Part shown: in pieces, positions 1-6,810 of the stretch | Position numbering within the stretch: the stretch's first letter is position 1 | Layout: each line of letters begins with the position of its first letter | Source: Oscillospiraceae bacterium | GTDB taxonomy: Bacteria; Bacillota; Clostridia; Oscillospirales; Oscillospiraceae | Direction of reading: 5' to 3' | NCBI GenBank assembly: GCA_017936205.1 | Contig: JAGBGB010000088.1 | Location: forward strand, 1-12,118 | DNA: 12,118 bases | Notes under the pieces: generated by a model | What the model was told of the DNA's origin: nothing | What the model saw: the letters and a program-made list of their open reading frames with translations, nothing else | The model's database searches: none | Made by a program: the position numbers and the translations under genes

Positions 1-1
1 A

Positions 2-1108
2 GAGGTTGCGGGTGCTCTGGAAGCCAAGTCTGAGCATCCCTTCGCCAAGGCGATCCTGAGCTATTTGTCCCAACGCTCCATTCCTGTGCTCTCTGCTGAG
101 GACTTCGAGACCCTGCCCGGTCGGGGTGTTCGGGGCAGGATCAGAGGTACTACCTATTACGGCGGCAATGCACGGCTGATGGAGGAGCAGGGCATTCCCA
201 TTCCCCAATACCCGGAGCTCACCGTACAGGGGAAGACCCCTCTGTACTTCGGCGATGAGAGGGGCAACTATCTGGGAGCCATAGCTGCAGCGGACGTGCT
301 GAAGGAGGATTCTGTTTCCGCAGTAAAGGCTATGCAGAAGCTGAGCTTGACCGTGATCATGCTCACGGGAGATAACCAAGCCACTGCCAAGAGCATTGCC
401 GCACAGGCAGGCATAGAGCAGGTCATCTCCGATGTGCTCCCCGGGGACAAGGCTTCTGTGGTCAAGAAGCTCAGGGAAGAAGGTCACAAGGTTGCAATGG
501 TAGGCGACGGCATCAATGATGCCCCGGCACTGGCGACTGCAGATGTAGGGATCGCCATCGGCGCGGGGACGGACATCGCCATGGAGTCTGCGGATGTGGT
601 GCTTATGTCCGGTTCTCTCAGTCGGGTCAGCTCCGCAGTGGAGCTGAGCAAGGCGACCATTCGGAATATCAAGGAAAATCTGTTCTGGGCATTCTTCTAT
701 AACTCTCTGGGGATCCCCATTGCAGCGGGAGCACTGTATCCTGCCTTTGGCTTGCAGCTCAGTCCCATGCTGGGCGCAGCAGCCATGAGCATGAGCTCTG
801 TCTTCGTCGTGACCAACGCATTGCGGCTGCGCTTCTTCAAGCCCACGACAGTAGCACCGGCTCCCAAGGCAGCACCTAAGGAGCCTGTAGAAGAAGCCCC
901 CCAAGAAGCTCTACCCATTACGGTCATCGGGGTAGAGGGCATGATGTGCATCCACTGCAAAATGACCGTAGAAAAAGCCTGCCTCTCCGTCCCCGGTGTT
1001 ACCGAGGCAGTGGTAGATCTGGAAGCCAAAACCGTCACCGTCACCGGCAACGCAGACCGCAAGCTTATAGAAGAAGCCATCGTTAAAGAAGACTTCCGCA
1101 TCTCATAA
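2..1108 (+). CDS. copA: Copper-transporting P1B-type ATPase, 3' part, with C-terminal HMA domain
   Basis: This is the C-terminal 368 residues of a heavy-metal P-type ATPase; the frame is open to the window edge, so the N-terminus and the phosphorylated DKTG are missing. Visible in order (fragment numbering): the nucleotide-domain SEHP motif at 10-13, TGDN at 122-125, the hinge GDGIND at 168-173, then two membrane helices carrying Tyr-Asn (233-234) and MSMSS (262-266). These last two are the metal-site signatures of the Cu(+) subgroup P1B-1. A Pro/Ala/Glu-rich linker follows. The last ~60 residues form a heavy-metal-associated domain with GMxCxxC (Cys316, Cys319). Known role of the family: ATP-driven Cu(+) export across the plasma membrane. 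A metal-binding domain at the C-terminus is less common than at the N-terminus; whether an N-terminal one also exists cannot be seen. Ag(+) is an alternative substrate. A terminator follows at once, so this is the last gene of its unit. Confidence 0.93.
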   Translation, partial: EVAGALEAKSEHPFAKAILSYLSQRSIPVLSAEDFETLPGRGVRGRIRGTTYYGGNARLMEEQGIPIPQYPELTVQGKTPLYFGDERGNYLGAIAAADVLKEDSVSAVKAMQKLSLTVIMLTGDNQATAKSIAAQAGIEQVISDVLPGDKASVVKKLREEGHKVAMVGDGINDAPALATADVGIAIGAGTDIAMESADVVLMSGSLSRVSSAVELSKATIRNIKENLFWAFFYNSLGIPIAAGALYPAFGLQLSPMLGAAAMSMSSVFVVTNALRLRFFKPTTVAPAPKAAPKEPVEEAPQEALPITVIGVEGMMCIHCKMTVEKACLSVPGVTEAVVDLEAKTVTVTGNADRKLIEEAIVKEDFRIS

Positions 1109-1124
1109 ACCCCCAATCCCCCCA

Positions 1125-1164
1125 AGGGCTCTGCCTCACCCCCGTGCCGCAGAGCCCTCCTTTT
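1125..1164 (+). terminator. Intrinsic terminator of the copper ATPase gene
   Basis: A perfect 10-bp stem (AGGGCTCTGC at 1125-1134 with GCAGAGCCCT at 1149-1158) has a 14-nt loop and is followed by CCTTTT. It begins 17 nt after the ATPase stop codon. The T tract is short but the stem is GC-rich. Confidence 0.8.
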
Positions 1165-1170
1165 ATCCCC

Positions 1171-1406
1171 AAATTCCGATTTATCGAACTGATTGAAAAT
1201 GTACATACTACCAAAATACGCACTATCCGTAGGGGCGATGCTGTGTCATCGCCCGGTCAGGGCGGGTACCGCCATGACATAAAATGCACCTGTTTTTGAT
1301 AAAAACTCGCAAAAAATCAAACTATTTTGCGTAACACCGTTTTACGGTGTTACCGGGCGATGACATAGCATCGCCCCTACAGAGACTCACTGATAAATCG
1401 GAATTT
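1171..1406. repeat. Palindromic repeat element, copy 1 (GTAGGGGC family)
   Basis: The outer ends are a perfect 15-bp inverted repeat (AAATTCCGATTTATC at 1171-1185, its complement at 1392-1406). Inside, two 29-nt arms at 1229-1257 and 1352-1380 are reverse complements with one mismatch. Each starts or ends with GTAGGGGC/GCCCCTAC, and each arm is itself partly palindromic (GGCGATG / CATCGCC). A 10-bp hairpin with loop TTT lies at 1331-1353 against one arm, and a CGCAAAA/TTTTGCG repeat at 1308-1314/1325-1331. No open frame here looks like a gene. The architecture matches the element at 11954-12100, so this is read as a small non-autonomous repeat (REP- or MITE-like). Seen on the minus strand, it has the same orientation relative to the sugar operon end as copy 2 has to the gene at 11008. 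Its function is unknown. Confidence 0.75.
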
Positions 1407-1426
1407 GAAGGGCTGTGCTACCATCA

Positions 1427-1482
1427 CTATCCACTGTCATCTGCATCCTGTTTGCTGTCATCTGCATCCTGTCCCCTGTCAA
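1427..1482. repeat. Heptanucleotide tandem array, copy 1
   Basis: There are eight consecutive 7-bp units. Seven begin CTG (CTGTCAT, CTGCATC, CTGTTTG, CTGTCAT, CTGCATC, CTGTCCC, CTGTCAA) and the first is a variant, CTATCCA. An 18-bp stretch recurs exactly at 1434-1451 and 1455-1472, with a 21-bp (3 x 7) period. The array sits directly behind the terminator of the sugar operon (minus-strand sense) and in front of the palindromic element. It is non-coding, of unknown role; replication slippage would explain its form. Confidence 0.7.
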
Positions 1483-1516
1483 GGAGAAAAGGGAGAGCTC
1501 CTTTTGGAGCTCTCCC
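1481..1516 (-). terminator. Intrinsic terminator of the sugar ABC operon
   Basis: A perfect 11-bp stem (1491-1501 with 1506-1516, GGGAGAGCTCC and its complement) closes a 4-nt loop and is followed on the minus strand by TTTTCTCCTT. It lies about 30 nt beyond the permease stop codon and ends the operon. Confidence 0.88.
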
Positions 1517-1546
1517 TCGCTATTTTTGGGGATTATGGACGGAAGC

Positions 1547-2554
1547 TTAGCCCTTCTTGCGGCTCTTGACCATGTCCATTGCAACAGCAAAGATGATCAG
1601 GATGCCGGTGAGCATTTCCAGGATGTAGTCGTTGATCAGGAATGCCTTACCGGCGTTCTCGATAACGACCATGAGCAGAGCACCGACGAAGGTACCGGTA
1701 ACAGCACCTCTGCCGCCTGCCAGGGATGCGCCGCCGATAACGGTAGCAGCGATGGCGTTCATGTCGTAGCCCTCACCGGTGTTGGTTGCACCACGGAGGA
1801 TACGGCCTGCGAACATCATAGCAGCAATGCCGTAGATCAGACCTGCAACGGAGTAGACCATGTAGAAGGTCTTGCGAACCTTGATACCGGACAGACGAGC
1901 AACCTCGATGCCGGAGCCGATGACAAAGAGGTCACGGCCGAAGGTGGTGTAGCGGAGAACCAGCCATGCGATCACGCTGACTACCAGCCAGACTGCGCAC
2001 AGAACAGGCAGGAAGCCTGCGATATCCAGATTGCCGATCTTGTAGAAGATGTCAACATATTCCTGGGTGCCGGGTTTGAAGAAGGTAACGGAGTTACCGC
2101 CGCAGGCTAACTTCAGGATGGCACGGTAGATGGTGGAGGTACCCAGAGTGGTGATCATTGCGGGAACCTTCAGATCGAAGATGATCACGCCGTTTACGAA
2201 GCCGCAAACGATGCAGATCACGAAGTTTACAAGGATGCACACGGGAATGGAGAAGCCTGCACGAACCATAAGAGCCATGGTCATACAGCCAAGACCTGCA
2301 ATGGCGCCGCCGGAGATATCGATACCGCCGGTAATGATGATCAGGGTCTGAGCAACTGCCAGAACACCAACGATTGCGCCCTGCTTGGACAGGTTCATCA
2401 GGTTATACTTGGTGCCAAAGCTGGGGGTTGCGAAGTAAGCAACCAAGAACAGAGCGATCACAACGAGGCCAATGGTGAACTCGGACCGCTTGGTCATTCT
2501 GGAAAGAGGTGTGGACTTTGCATTCTTTCCTAATGCAGCAGTTTTATTGAACAT
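1547..2554 (-). CDS. Sugar ABC transporter permease (RbsC family)
   Basis: This 335-residue, strongly hydrophobic protein belongs to the branched-chain-type sugar permease family (BPD_transp_2; RbsC/XylH/MglC group). After a short basic N-terminus (to about residue 24) it carries roughly eight to ten membrane segments. Family hallmarks are ITGGIDISGGAI near residues 74-86 and the cytoplasmic loop GGASLAGGRGAVTGT near 270-290, which contacts the ATPase. It forms the transmembrane channel with the ATPase encoded just upstream, fed by the lipoprotein at 4188-5231. The ATG start has a good GAGGAG ribosome site, 14 nt after the ATPase stop, so the two are translationally close. The C-terminus ends in KSRKKG. 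It is the last gene before the terminator. Family is certain; the transported sugar is not, ribose or another pentose being the best guess from the kinase. Confidence 0.93.
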   Translation of the reverse strand: MFNKTAALGKNAKSTPLSRMTKRSEFTIGLVVIALFLVAYFATPSFGTKYNLMNLSKQGAIVGVLAVAQTLIIITGGIDISGGAIAGLGCMTMALMVRAGFSIPVCILVNFVICIVCGFVNGVIIFDLKVPAMITTLGTSTIYRAILKLACGGNSVTFFKPGTQEYVDIFYKIGNLDIAGFLPVLCAVWLVVSVIAWLVLRYTTFGRDLFVIGSGIEVARLSGIKVRKTFYMVYSVAGLIYGIAAMMFAGRILRGATNTGEGYDMNAIAATVIGGASLAGGRGAVTGTFVGALLMVVIENAGKAFLINDYILEMLTGILIIFAVAMDMVKSRKKG

Positions 2555-2568
2555 AGCTTTCTCTCCTC

Positions 2569-4080
2569 TTATTCTTCAATGGAAGCCTTACGAAGCACAT
2601 CCGCCTCACGGAGGGTCTTCAGCTCTTCCTTATTGTATTCTGCGGTGATCTTGCCCTGAGCCATAACGATCAGTCTGTCGGACAGACCCATGACCTCAGG
2701 CAGATAGGACGAAATCAGGATAATGCCCTTTCCCTGTCTGGTCAGTGCCTCGATGAGCTTGAAGATCTCCTGCTTTGCACCAACGTCGATACCGACTGTA
2801 GGCTCGTCAAAGATCAAAATATCGGGGTTGCAGCACAGCAGCTTGGCAATGACCACCTTCTGCTGGTTGCCGCCGGAGAGATTCCCCACAAGCTGTGCAA
2901 TGGAGGGGGTCTTCACATTCACATTCTTGGAATACTCTTCCGCACGAGTGGTTTCCTTTTTCAGGTTAATGATACCGAACTTGCTGATGGCATCATAAGA
3001 GCTCATATTGACATTGGTCTTAATATCCAGCTTCAATGCGCAGCCGTCAGCTCTGCGGTCTTCTGTCAGGAAGCCGATACCCTTGTGCAGTGCGTCGCTG
3101 GGGTTCTTTATGGTGACCTTCTCACCCTTCAGGTAGACATCGCCGGAAAGACGCTTTTCAACCGCAGTCAGGGCACGCATGATCTCACTTCGCCCTGCAC
3201 CCACCAGACCGGCAAAGCCTAAGATCTCGCCCCTATGGAGGGTAAAGTCGATATCCCTAAAGTGTTTGCTGTCGGTGAAGCCCTCTACACGGAGCAGCTC
3301 CTCACCGGGTTCAAAGTGCTCGATGTTGTAAATATCCGTTGCAGGACGGCCGACCATCTGCTGGATCAGGAAGTCCTTGGTGACCTTCTCAATGGGCAGG
3401 GTATCTACATAGGTGCCGTCCTTCAGGATGGTAACGCTGTCACAGATCTGGATGATTTCTTCCAGACGGTGGGTGATGTAGATGATGCTGACACCCTTGG
3501 ACTTCAGGTCGGCAATGAAGTTGAAGAGAACTTCGACCTTCTCGTTCTCCAGAAGTGCCGTAGGCTCGTCGAAGATGACCACACGGATGTCTTCGTTGAC
3601 ATAGATCTTACTAATGGTAACCATTGCCTGCATGGCAACGGGGAGCTCGCGAATTTTTGTCATGGGATCCTCGTGGATACGGAACTCCTCCATGATCCGA
3701 CGGGATTCCTTCTCCATCTTCTTCCAGTCAACCAGGCCTAACTTGGTCTTGGGCTGATTGCCTAAGAAGTAGTTCTCAGCAATGCTGAGATCGGGAGCAA
3801 TATTAACATGCTGGTAGTTTGCGAATACACCGTGAGACTGTGCTTCCACAGCGCTGGTATTCACGACCCATTCGCCGTTGTAGTTCATCAGAACTCTGCC
3901 CTTATCGGGCTTCTCAACACCCATGATACACTTGATCATGGTGGATTTGCCGGCACCGTTCTCACCGACTAAGGCTCTGATCTCGCCCTTCTTAATAGAG
4001 AAGCTTACATCATTGAGCGCGGTAACGCCGGGATAGAACTTGCTGACATTTTCAATTTTTAAGATGGTATTGTCTTGCAA
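2569..4080 (-). CDS. Sugar ABC transporter ATP-binding protein, two nucleotide-binding domains (RbsA family)
   Basis: This is a fused tandem ATPase of the RbsA/MglA/XylG class. From a TTG start at 4080 it has 503 residues, the usual size. The first domain has Walker A GENGAGKST at 39-47 and a weakened signature (LPVAMQ instead of LSxGQ) before the Walker B sequence FDEPTA. The second has the degenerate Walker A GLVGAGRSE typical of this class, but a canonical LSGGNQQ signature and FDEPTVG. It therefore powers import through the permease encoded downstream. The start needs care. A longer frame opens at a GTG at 4134, but that codon is inside a strong hairpin (4119-4150) without a ribosome site. 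The TTG at 4080 has GAGG eight bases upstream and begins just before the conserved ILKIENVSKFYPG. The exact start is an inference. Confidence 0.92.
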   Translation of the reverse strand: MQDNTILKIENVSKFYPGVTALNDVSFSIKKGEIRALVGENGAGKSTMIKCIMGVEKPDKGRVLMNYNGEWVVNTSAVEAQSHGVFANYQHVNIAPDLSIAENYFLGNQPKTKLGLVDWKKMEKESRRIMEEFRIHEDPMTKIRELPVAMQAMVTISKIYVNEDIRVVIFDEPTALLENEKVEVLFNFIADLKSKGVSIIYITHRLEEIIQICDSVTILKDGTYVDTLPIEKVTKDFLIQQMVGRPATDIYNIEHFEPGEELLRVEGFTDSKHFRDIDFTLHRGEILGFAGLVGAGRSEIMRALTAVEKRLSGDVYLKGEKVTIKNPSDALHKGIGFLTEDRRADGCALKLDIKTNVNMSSYDAISKFGIINLKKETTRAEEYSKNVNVKTPSIAQLVGNLSGGNQQKVVIAKLLCCNPDILIFDEPTVGIDVGAKQEIFKLIEALTRQGKGIILISSYLPEVMGLSDRLIVMAQGKITAEYNKEELKTLREADVLRKASIEE

Positions 4081-4118
4081 TGTTACACCCTCATTCTTTC
4101 TGCTGGTAGATTCAAAGA

Positions 4119-4150
4119 GGACCGCTGTGACCACCGGGTCACAGCGGCCC
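4119..4150 (-). promoter_or_regulatory. Intercistronic hairpin between binding-protein and ATPase genes
   Basis: On the minus strand this forms a 14-bp stem with one G-U pair (11 perfect bp at 4122-4132/4137-4147) around the loop CGGT. It is followed by TCTTTGAA, too few T residues for an efficient terminator. It lies 38 nt after the binding-protein stop codon. Such hairpins behind binding-protein genes commonly protect the upstream message from 3' exonucleases or partly attenuate read-through, so the lipoprotein is made in excess over the membrane parts. That role is inferred. Confidence 0.7.
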
Positions 4151-4187
4151 CGTTTTACTTACTTGTCAATTCGAGATCCCGGGTCAA

Positions 4188-5231
4188 TTACTTGACATAG
4201 GGGCTCATCATGAACTTGATCTCTTCGCTGTCGATGTTAGAACCGGTAACGATAACGGGGGGAACGTTGACTTCCTTGGTAGCCTCGGGGTTCTTGCCCT
4301 CGTGAGCGGTCAGGATGGCATTCTCCATGCACTTGTAGCCCTGGGTGAAAGCGTCCTGAACAATGATAGCGGACAGATAGCCGTCCTTCAGAGCAGCGAT
4401 CTCAACGTCGTCAGAGTCAACACCGACGGAGACAACGCCTTCCTTCATGTCAGCAGCACGCAGAGCGTTGCAAACGCCGTCACAGGTGACATTGTTGCCT
4501 GCGTAGAAGCCGATGAGGTCGGTAACAGCGGAGATGGTGCCTTCTGCGTCAGCCTGAGCGTCAGCGGAGTCGTTGCCGTTGTACTGGGTGTCGGTCAGGG
4601 TCAGAGTGGGAGCGTTAGCAGCCATGTAGTCACGGAAGCCCTGCATTCTGAAGTCCAGAGCAGCGTTTTCCATGTTCATCTGCATGCCGATGGTGCCGGC
4701 GTCCTTGGACAGGCCCTTCTCGTCCATAGCAGCCAGGAAAGCCTGAGCAGCCATCTCACCGATGGTGGTGTTGGAGCAGTAGTAGAACTGGTTGTAGTAG
4801 TCCTGGTTCTCGGGCATATCGCCGTTGCAGATGCCGCAGTTGACGAAGTTCAGGATGATACCTGCATTGGTAGCTTCCATAGCCTTGGGAACGGTGGGGT
4901 CAATGTTCAGGGTAGCGGTCAGGATAGCATCGGGGTTCTGGGAAATTGCGTTCTCCAGGGAAGAGACATAGCCTTCTGCGTCAACTTCCTGTGCGGGGCC
5001 CATAACGGAGTAGTCGATCTTGATGCCCAGCTTTGCTTCGTAGTCCTTCTTAGCCTGCTGGATGCCGGTTTCGACCTGGGACCAGAAGTCGGATGCGGTG
5101 GACGGGGTGACATAGATGATCTTGTAGGTCTTTGCGCCGTCGTCGGCTGCGGGTTCCTTGTCAGACTTGCAGCCTGCGAAGAGAGCAGCAATCATGACCA
5201 GTGCGAGAACGAGTGCGATGATCTTTTTCAT
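4188..5231 (-). CDS. Sugar ABC transporter substrate-binding lipoprotein
   Basis: A 347-residue extracellular binding protein of the periplasmic-binding-protein type 1 fold (Peripla_BP_4, RbsB-like). The N-terminus has a lysine pair, a hydrophobic stretch and the lipobox LFAG-Cys21, so after cleavage Cys21 is lipidated and anchors the protein outside the membrane. The mature part opens with an acidic linker and then KIIYVTPSTASDFWSQV, the usual first strand and ligand loop. It ends with MSPYVK. Two close cysteines (NCGIC, near residues 132-136) might form a disulfide. The start is secure: ATG with AGGAGG eight bases upstream. It is third in the operon's transport part order (mutarotase, binding protein, ATPase, permease) and followed by a stabilising hairpin. 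The inverted repeat ATTGC/GCAAT at 5264-5278 lies in the gap before it. The ligand cannot be read from sequence; ribose, a deoxy-sugar or another pentose are candidates. Confidence 0.92.
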   Translation of the reverse strand: MKKIIALVLALVMIAALFAGCKSDKEPAADDGAKTYKIIYVTPSTASDFWSQVETGIQQAKKDYEAKLGIKIDYSVMGPAQEVDAEGYVSSLENAISQNPDAILTATLNIDPTVPKAMEATNAGIILNFVNCGICNGDMPENQDYYNQFYYCSNTTIGEMAAQAFLAAMDEKGLSKDAGTIGMQMNMENAALDFRMQGFRDYMAANAPTLTLTDTQYNGNDSADAQADAEGTISAVTDLIGFYAGNNVTCDGVCNALRAADMKEGVVSVGVDSDDVEIAALKDGYLSAIIVQDAFTQGYKCMENAILTAHEGKNPEATKEVNVPPVIVTGSNIDSEEIKFMMSPYVK

Positions 5232-5305
5232 GTTTTTTTCCTCCTAAATACCTTATCTTAAGAATTGCGATGTGCAATGACATCCGGAATCAGTGGGGCT
5301 CTGAA

Positions 5306-5749
5306 TTACAGAACGCCCTTCTGCAGGATAATGCAGCCATAGGGCAGCTTCTCACTGGTGCAGACCGTTACATAGGCATTGGCAGCCTTCTCGTAGAACT
5401 TGGTTCTCTCGATTTCACCGACACACTCAGCCTTGTAGCCGTTGTTCACGACGGCGGCAATGGTGTCTTCCCATACCTTGTTCTCCTTCAGGATCACGCC
5501 GGAATCTGCATCGGGGATCATGTACTGGATGGGATGCTCACAATACTCTACATCCAGGGGAACCAGCTTCAGAATGGCATCAACCATTTCTGCAGCACCG
5601 TTGCCCTTAGCCTGAATGCTGATGGCATTGGGAGACTTGGTAATGGGGGGATAGAAGTGATCTGCAATGACGATCAGATCGCCATGACCGGTATCGGCAA
5701 GAGCCTTGAGCAGATCGGAGCCGATAATATCGGGGATACCTCTTAACAT
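5306..5749 (-). CDS. RbsD/FucU-family sugar mutarotase
   Basis: This 147-residue protein belongs to the RbsD/FucU fold, cytoplasmic enzymes that speed conversion between anomeric and ring forms of sugars. It starts MLRGIPDIIGSDLLKAL and carries GHGD at 21-24; His22 matches the catalytic histidine of the family. FYEKAANAY at 118-126 and the ending ILQKGVL resemble FucU (fucose mutarotase) more than RbsD, as does the length. Family members usually have Tyr-Gly-Asn near the C-terminus; here it is Tyr137-Gly138-Cys139, so the asparagine is replaced. AGGAGG precedes the ATG by eight bases. It sits 69 bp behind the kinase, a small GC hairpin (around 5787-5809) lying between them, and 74 bp before the binding-protein gene. 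Context suggests it prepares the imported sugar for the kinase. FucU enzymes act on fucose and also ribose, so substrate remains open. Confidence 0.87.
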   Translation of the reverse strand: MLRGIPDIIGSDLLKALADTGHGDLIVIADHFYPPITKSPNAISIQAKGNGAAEMVDAILKLVPLDVEYCEHPIQYMIPDADSGVILKENKVWEDTIAAVVNNGYKAECVGEIERTKFYEKAANAYVTVCTSEKLPYGCIILQKGVL

Positions 5750-5786
5750 ACGCTTGTCCTCCTATAAGTAATCAGAATCATTTATG

Positions 5787-5809
5787 ACCCGGAGCCTTGC
5801 TCCGTGGGT
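5787..5809 (-). promoter_or_regulatory. Small hairpin between kinase and mutarotase genes
   Basis: CGGAGC at 5790-5795 pairs with GCTCCG at 5799-5804 around a 3-nt loop; outer C-G pairs can be added with a bulge. No T run follows on either strand, so it is not a terminator. A role in message processing or stability is possible. Confidence 0.4.
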
Positions 5810-5818
5810 TACGTTTTC

Positions 5819-6745
5819 TCAGGATCTCTCAGCCAAGAAGGCCTCGATCTCTTCTCTGGTGGGCATTGCGGGGGTGGTTCCCATACGGGTCACGGAGATG
5901 GCTGCCAGAGCCTGTGCGAAGCGGGCTGCCTCCCACAGATCCTTGCCCTCGGACAGAGCGGTCAGGAAGCCGCCGTTGAAGGCATCCCCTGCGCCGGTGG
6001 TATCCACAGCCTGCACCTTGAAGCAGGGAATGATCTCGGAGCGTTCCTTGGTGGCAACATACACACCACGGCTGCCCAGAGTGATCAGAACATTCTCAAC
6101 ACCCTTCTCGAAGAAGACCTTCGCAGCCTTGTCAGCGCTTTCCAGATCCTTAACGGGAACACCGGTGATCTCCTCCGCCTCTACCTCGTTGGGGGTGACC
6201 AGATAGGCCCCTCTGAGGAACTCGTCGGTCATGGGCTGATAGGGAGCGGTGTTGATGATGAAGCGGACACCGTTTTCCTTGGCGATCTTGGCGACCTTCT
6301 CGTTGGCATCCTGATTGACCTCCAACTGAACCAGAACATAGGCAGAGCTCTTAATGTGCTCCTCTACCTTTGCCAGATCCTCGTCGGTAATGGTGTTGCA
6401 GGCGCCGGGAACAATGACGATCTCGTTCTGGCTGGTGTTCTCGTCCACGCTGATCAGTGCAATGCCGGTTCCCACCTCTTCATTAACGAAGACATATTCC
6501 TTGGACAGACCCACTGCATCCATTGCATCATAGGCAACATTTGCCATGGAGTCCTTGCCGACCTTGGTGATCATGACCACATTGCCACCTGCCTTGTGGG
6601 CGGCAATGCCCTGATTGAAGCCCTTACCGCCTGCGCCCTGCTTGAAGAGGCTGCCGCGAACGGTCTCACCGGGAACGGGGAGATGGGGGGTTCTTGCCAT
6701 CAGGTCTACAACAAAGCTTCCAAATACCGTAACCTTCTGTTTCAT
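5819..6745 (-). CDS. rbsK: Ribokinase-like PfkB-family sugar kinase
   Basis: With 308 residues it has the length of E. coli ribokinase (309). It would phosphorylate the imported sugar with ATP in the cytoplasm. Family signatures are GAGGKGFNQG at 37-46 (usual ribokinase GGKGANQ) and VDTTGAGDAFNGGF at 247-260, where GAGD supplies the anion hole and the catalytic base Asp254. Glu142 in LVQLEV matches the sugar-contacting Glu143 of E. coli RbsK, and Asp14 matches Asp16. The position of RbsK Asn14 is Val12 here (GSFVVD instead of GSINAD), so one pocket contact is lost; a related pentose or deoxypentose is possible. The ATG has GGAGG nine bases upstream. It follows the regulator gene by 65 bp without a terminator and is probably co-transcribed with it. 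The kinase family is sure, ribose specificity is likely but not proven. Confidence 0.88.
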   Translation of the reverse strand: MKQKVTVFGSFVVDLMARTPHLPVPGETVRGSLFKQGAGGKGFNQGIAAHKAGGNVVMITKVGKDSMANVAYDAMDAVGLSKEYVFVNEEVGTGIALISVDENTSQNEIVIVPGACNTITDEDLAKVEEHIKSSAYVLVQLEVNQDANEKVAKIAKENGVRFIINTAPYQPMTDEFLRGAYLVTPNEVEAEEITGVPVKDLESADKAAKVFFEKGVENVLITLGSRGVYVATKERSEIIPCFKVQAVDTTGAGDAFNGGFLTALSEGKDLWEAARFAQALAAISVTRMGTTPAMPTREEIEAFLAERS

Positions 6746-6769
6746 AATCCGTTTCCTCCGTCTTTCATA

Positions 6770-6791
6770 ATAGTAGAATCATAGTAGAATC
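6770..6791. repeat. 11-bp tandem duplication before the kinase gene
   Basis: ATAGTAGAATC occurs twice head to tail (6770-6780 and 6781-6791), ending 24 nt before the kinase start codon. It overlaps a weak promoter-like pair on the minus strand (TTGATT at 6804-6809, TACTAT at 6781-6786, spacing 17). The promoter reading is speculative, with four of six matches in each box. Confidence 0.45.
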
Positions 6792-6810
6792 TTATTTGGT
6801 TCAAATCAAC

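Noticed and set aside
1206..1219. The 14-mer TACTACCAAAATAC occurs in the palindromic element and again at 7894-7907 in the sugar operon promoter.
   Set aside because: Roughly one chance 14-mer match is not surprising in about 12 kb on two strands, and the match does not extend on either side.
1171..1482. CRISPR array considered for the repeat-rich region.
   Set aside because: Units are 7 bp with no spacers, and the longer repeats are inverted, not direct.
4078..4101. A tiny reading frame ATG-AGG-GTG-TAA just before the ATPase TTG start, as a regulatory leader peptide.
   Set aside because: Three codons with no ribosome site of its own; its bases are better explained as the ribosome site of the ATPase gene.
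4302..5261. Long open frame (319 codons) on the plus strand antisense to the binding-protein gene; similar ones at 5804-6784, 1415-2110 and 7264-7932.
   Set aside because: They lie wholly or largely across well-recognised genes, have no ribosome site or family resemblance, and reflect the codon bias of the real genes on the other strand.
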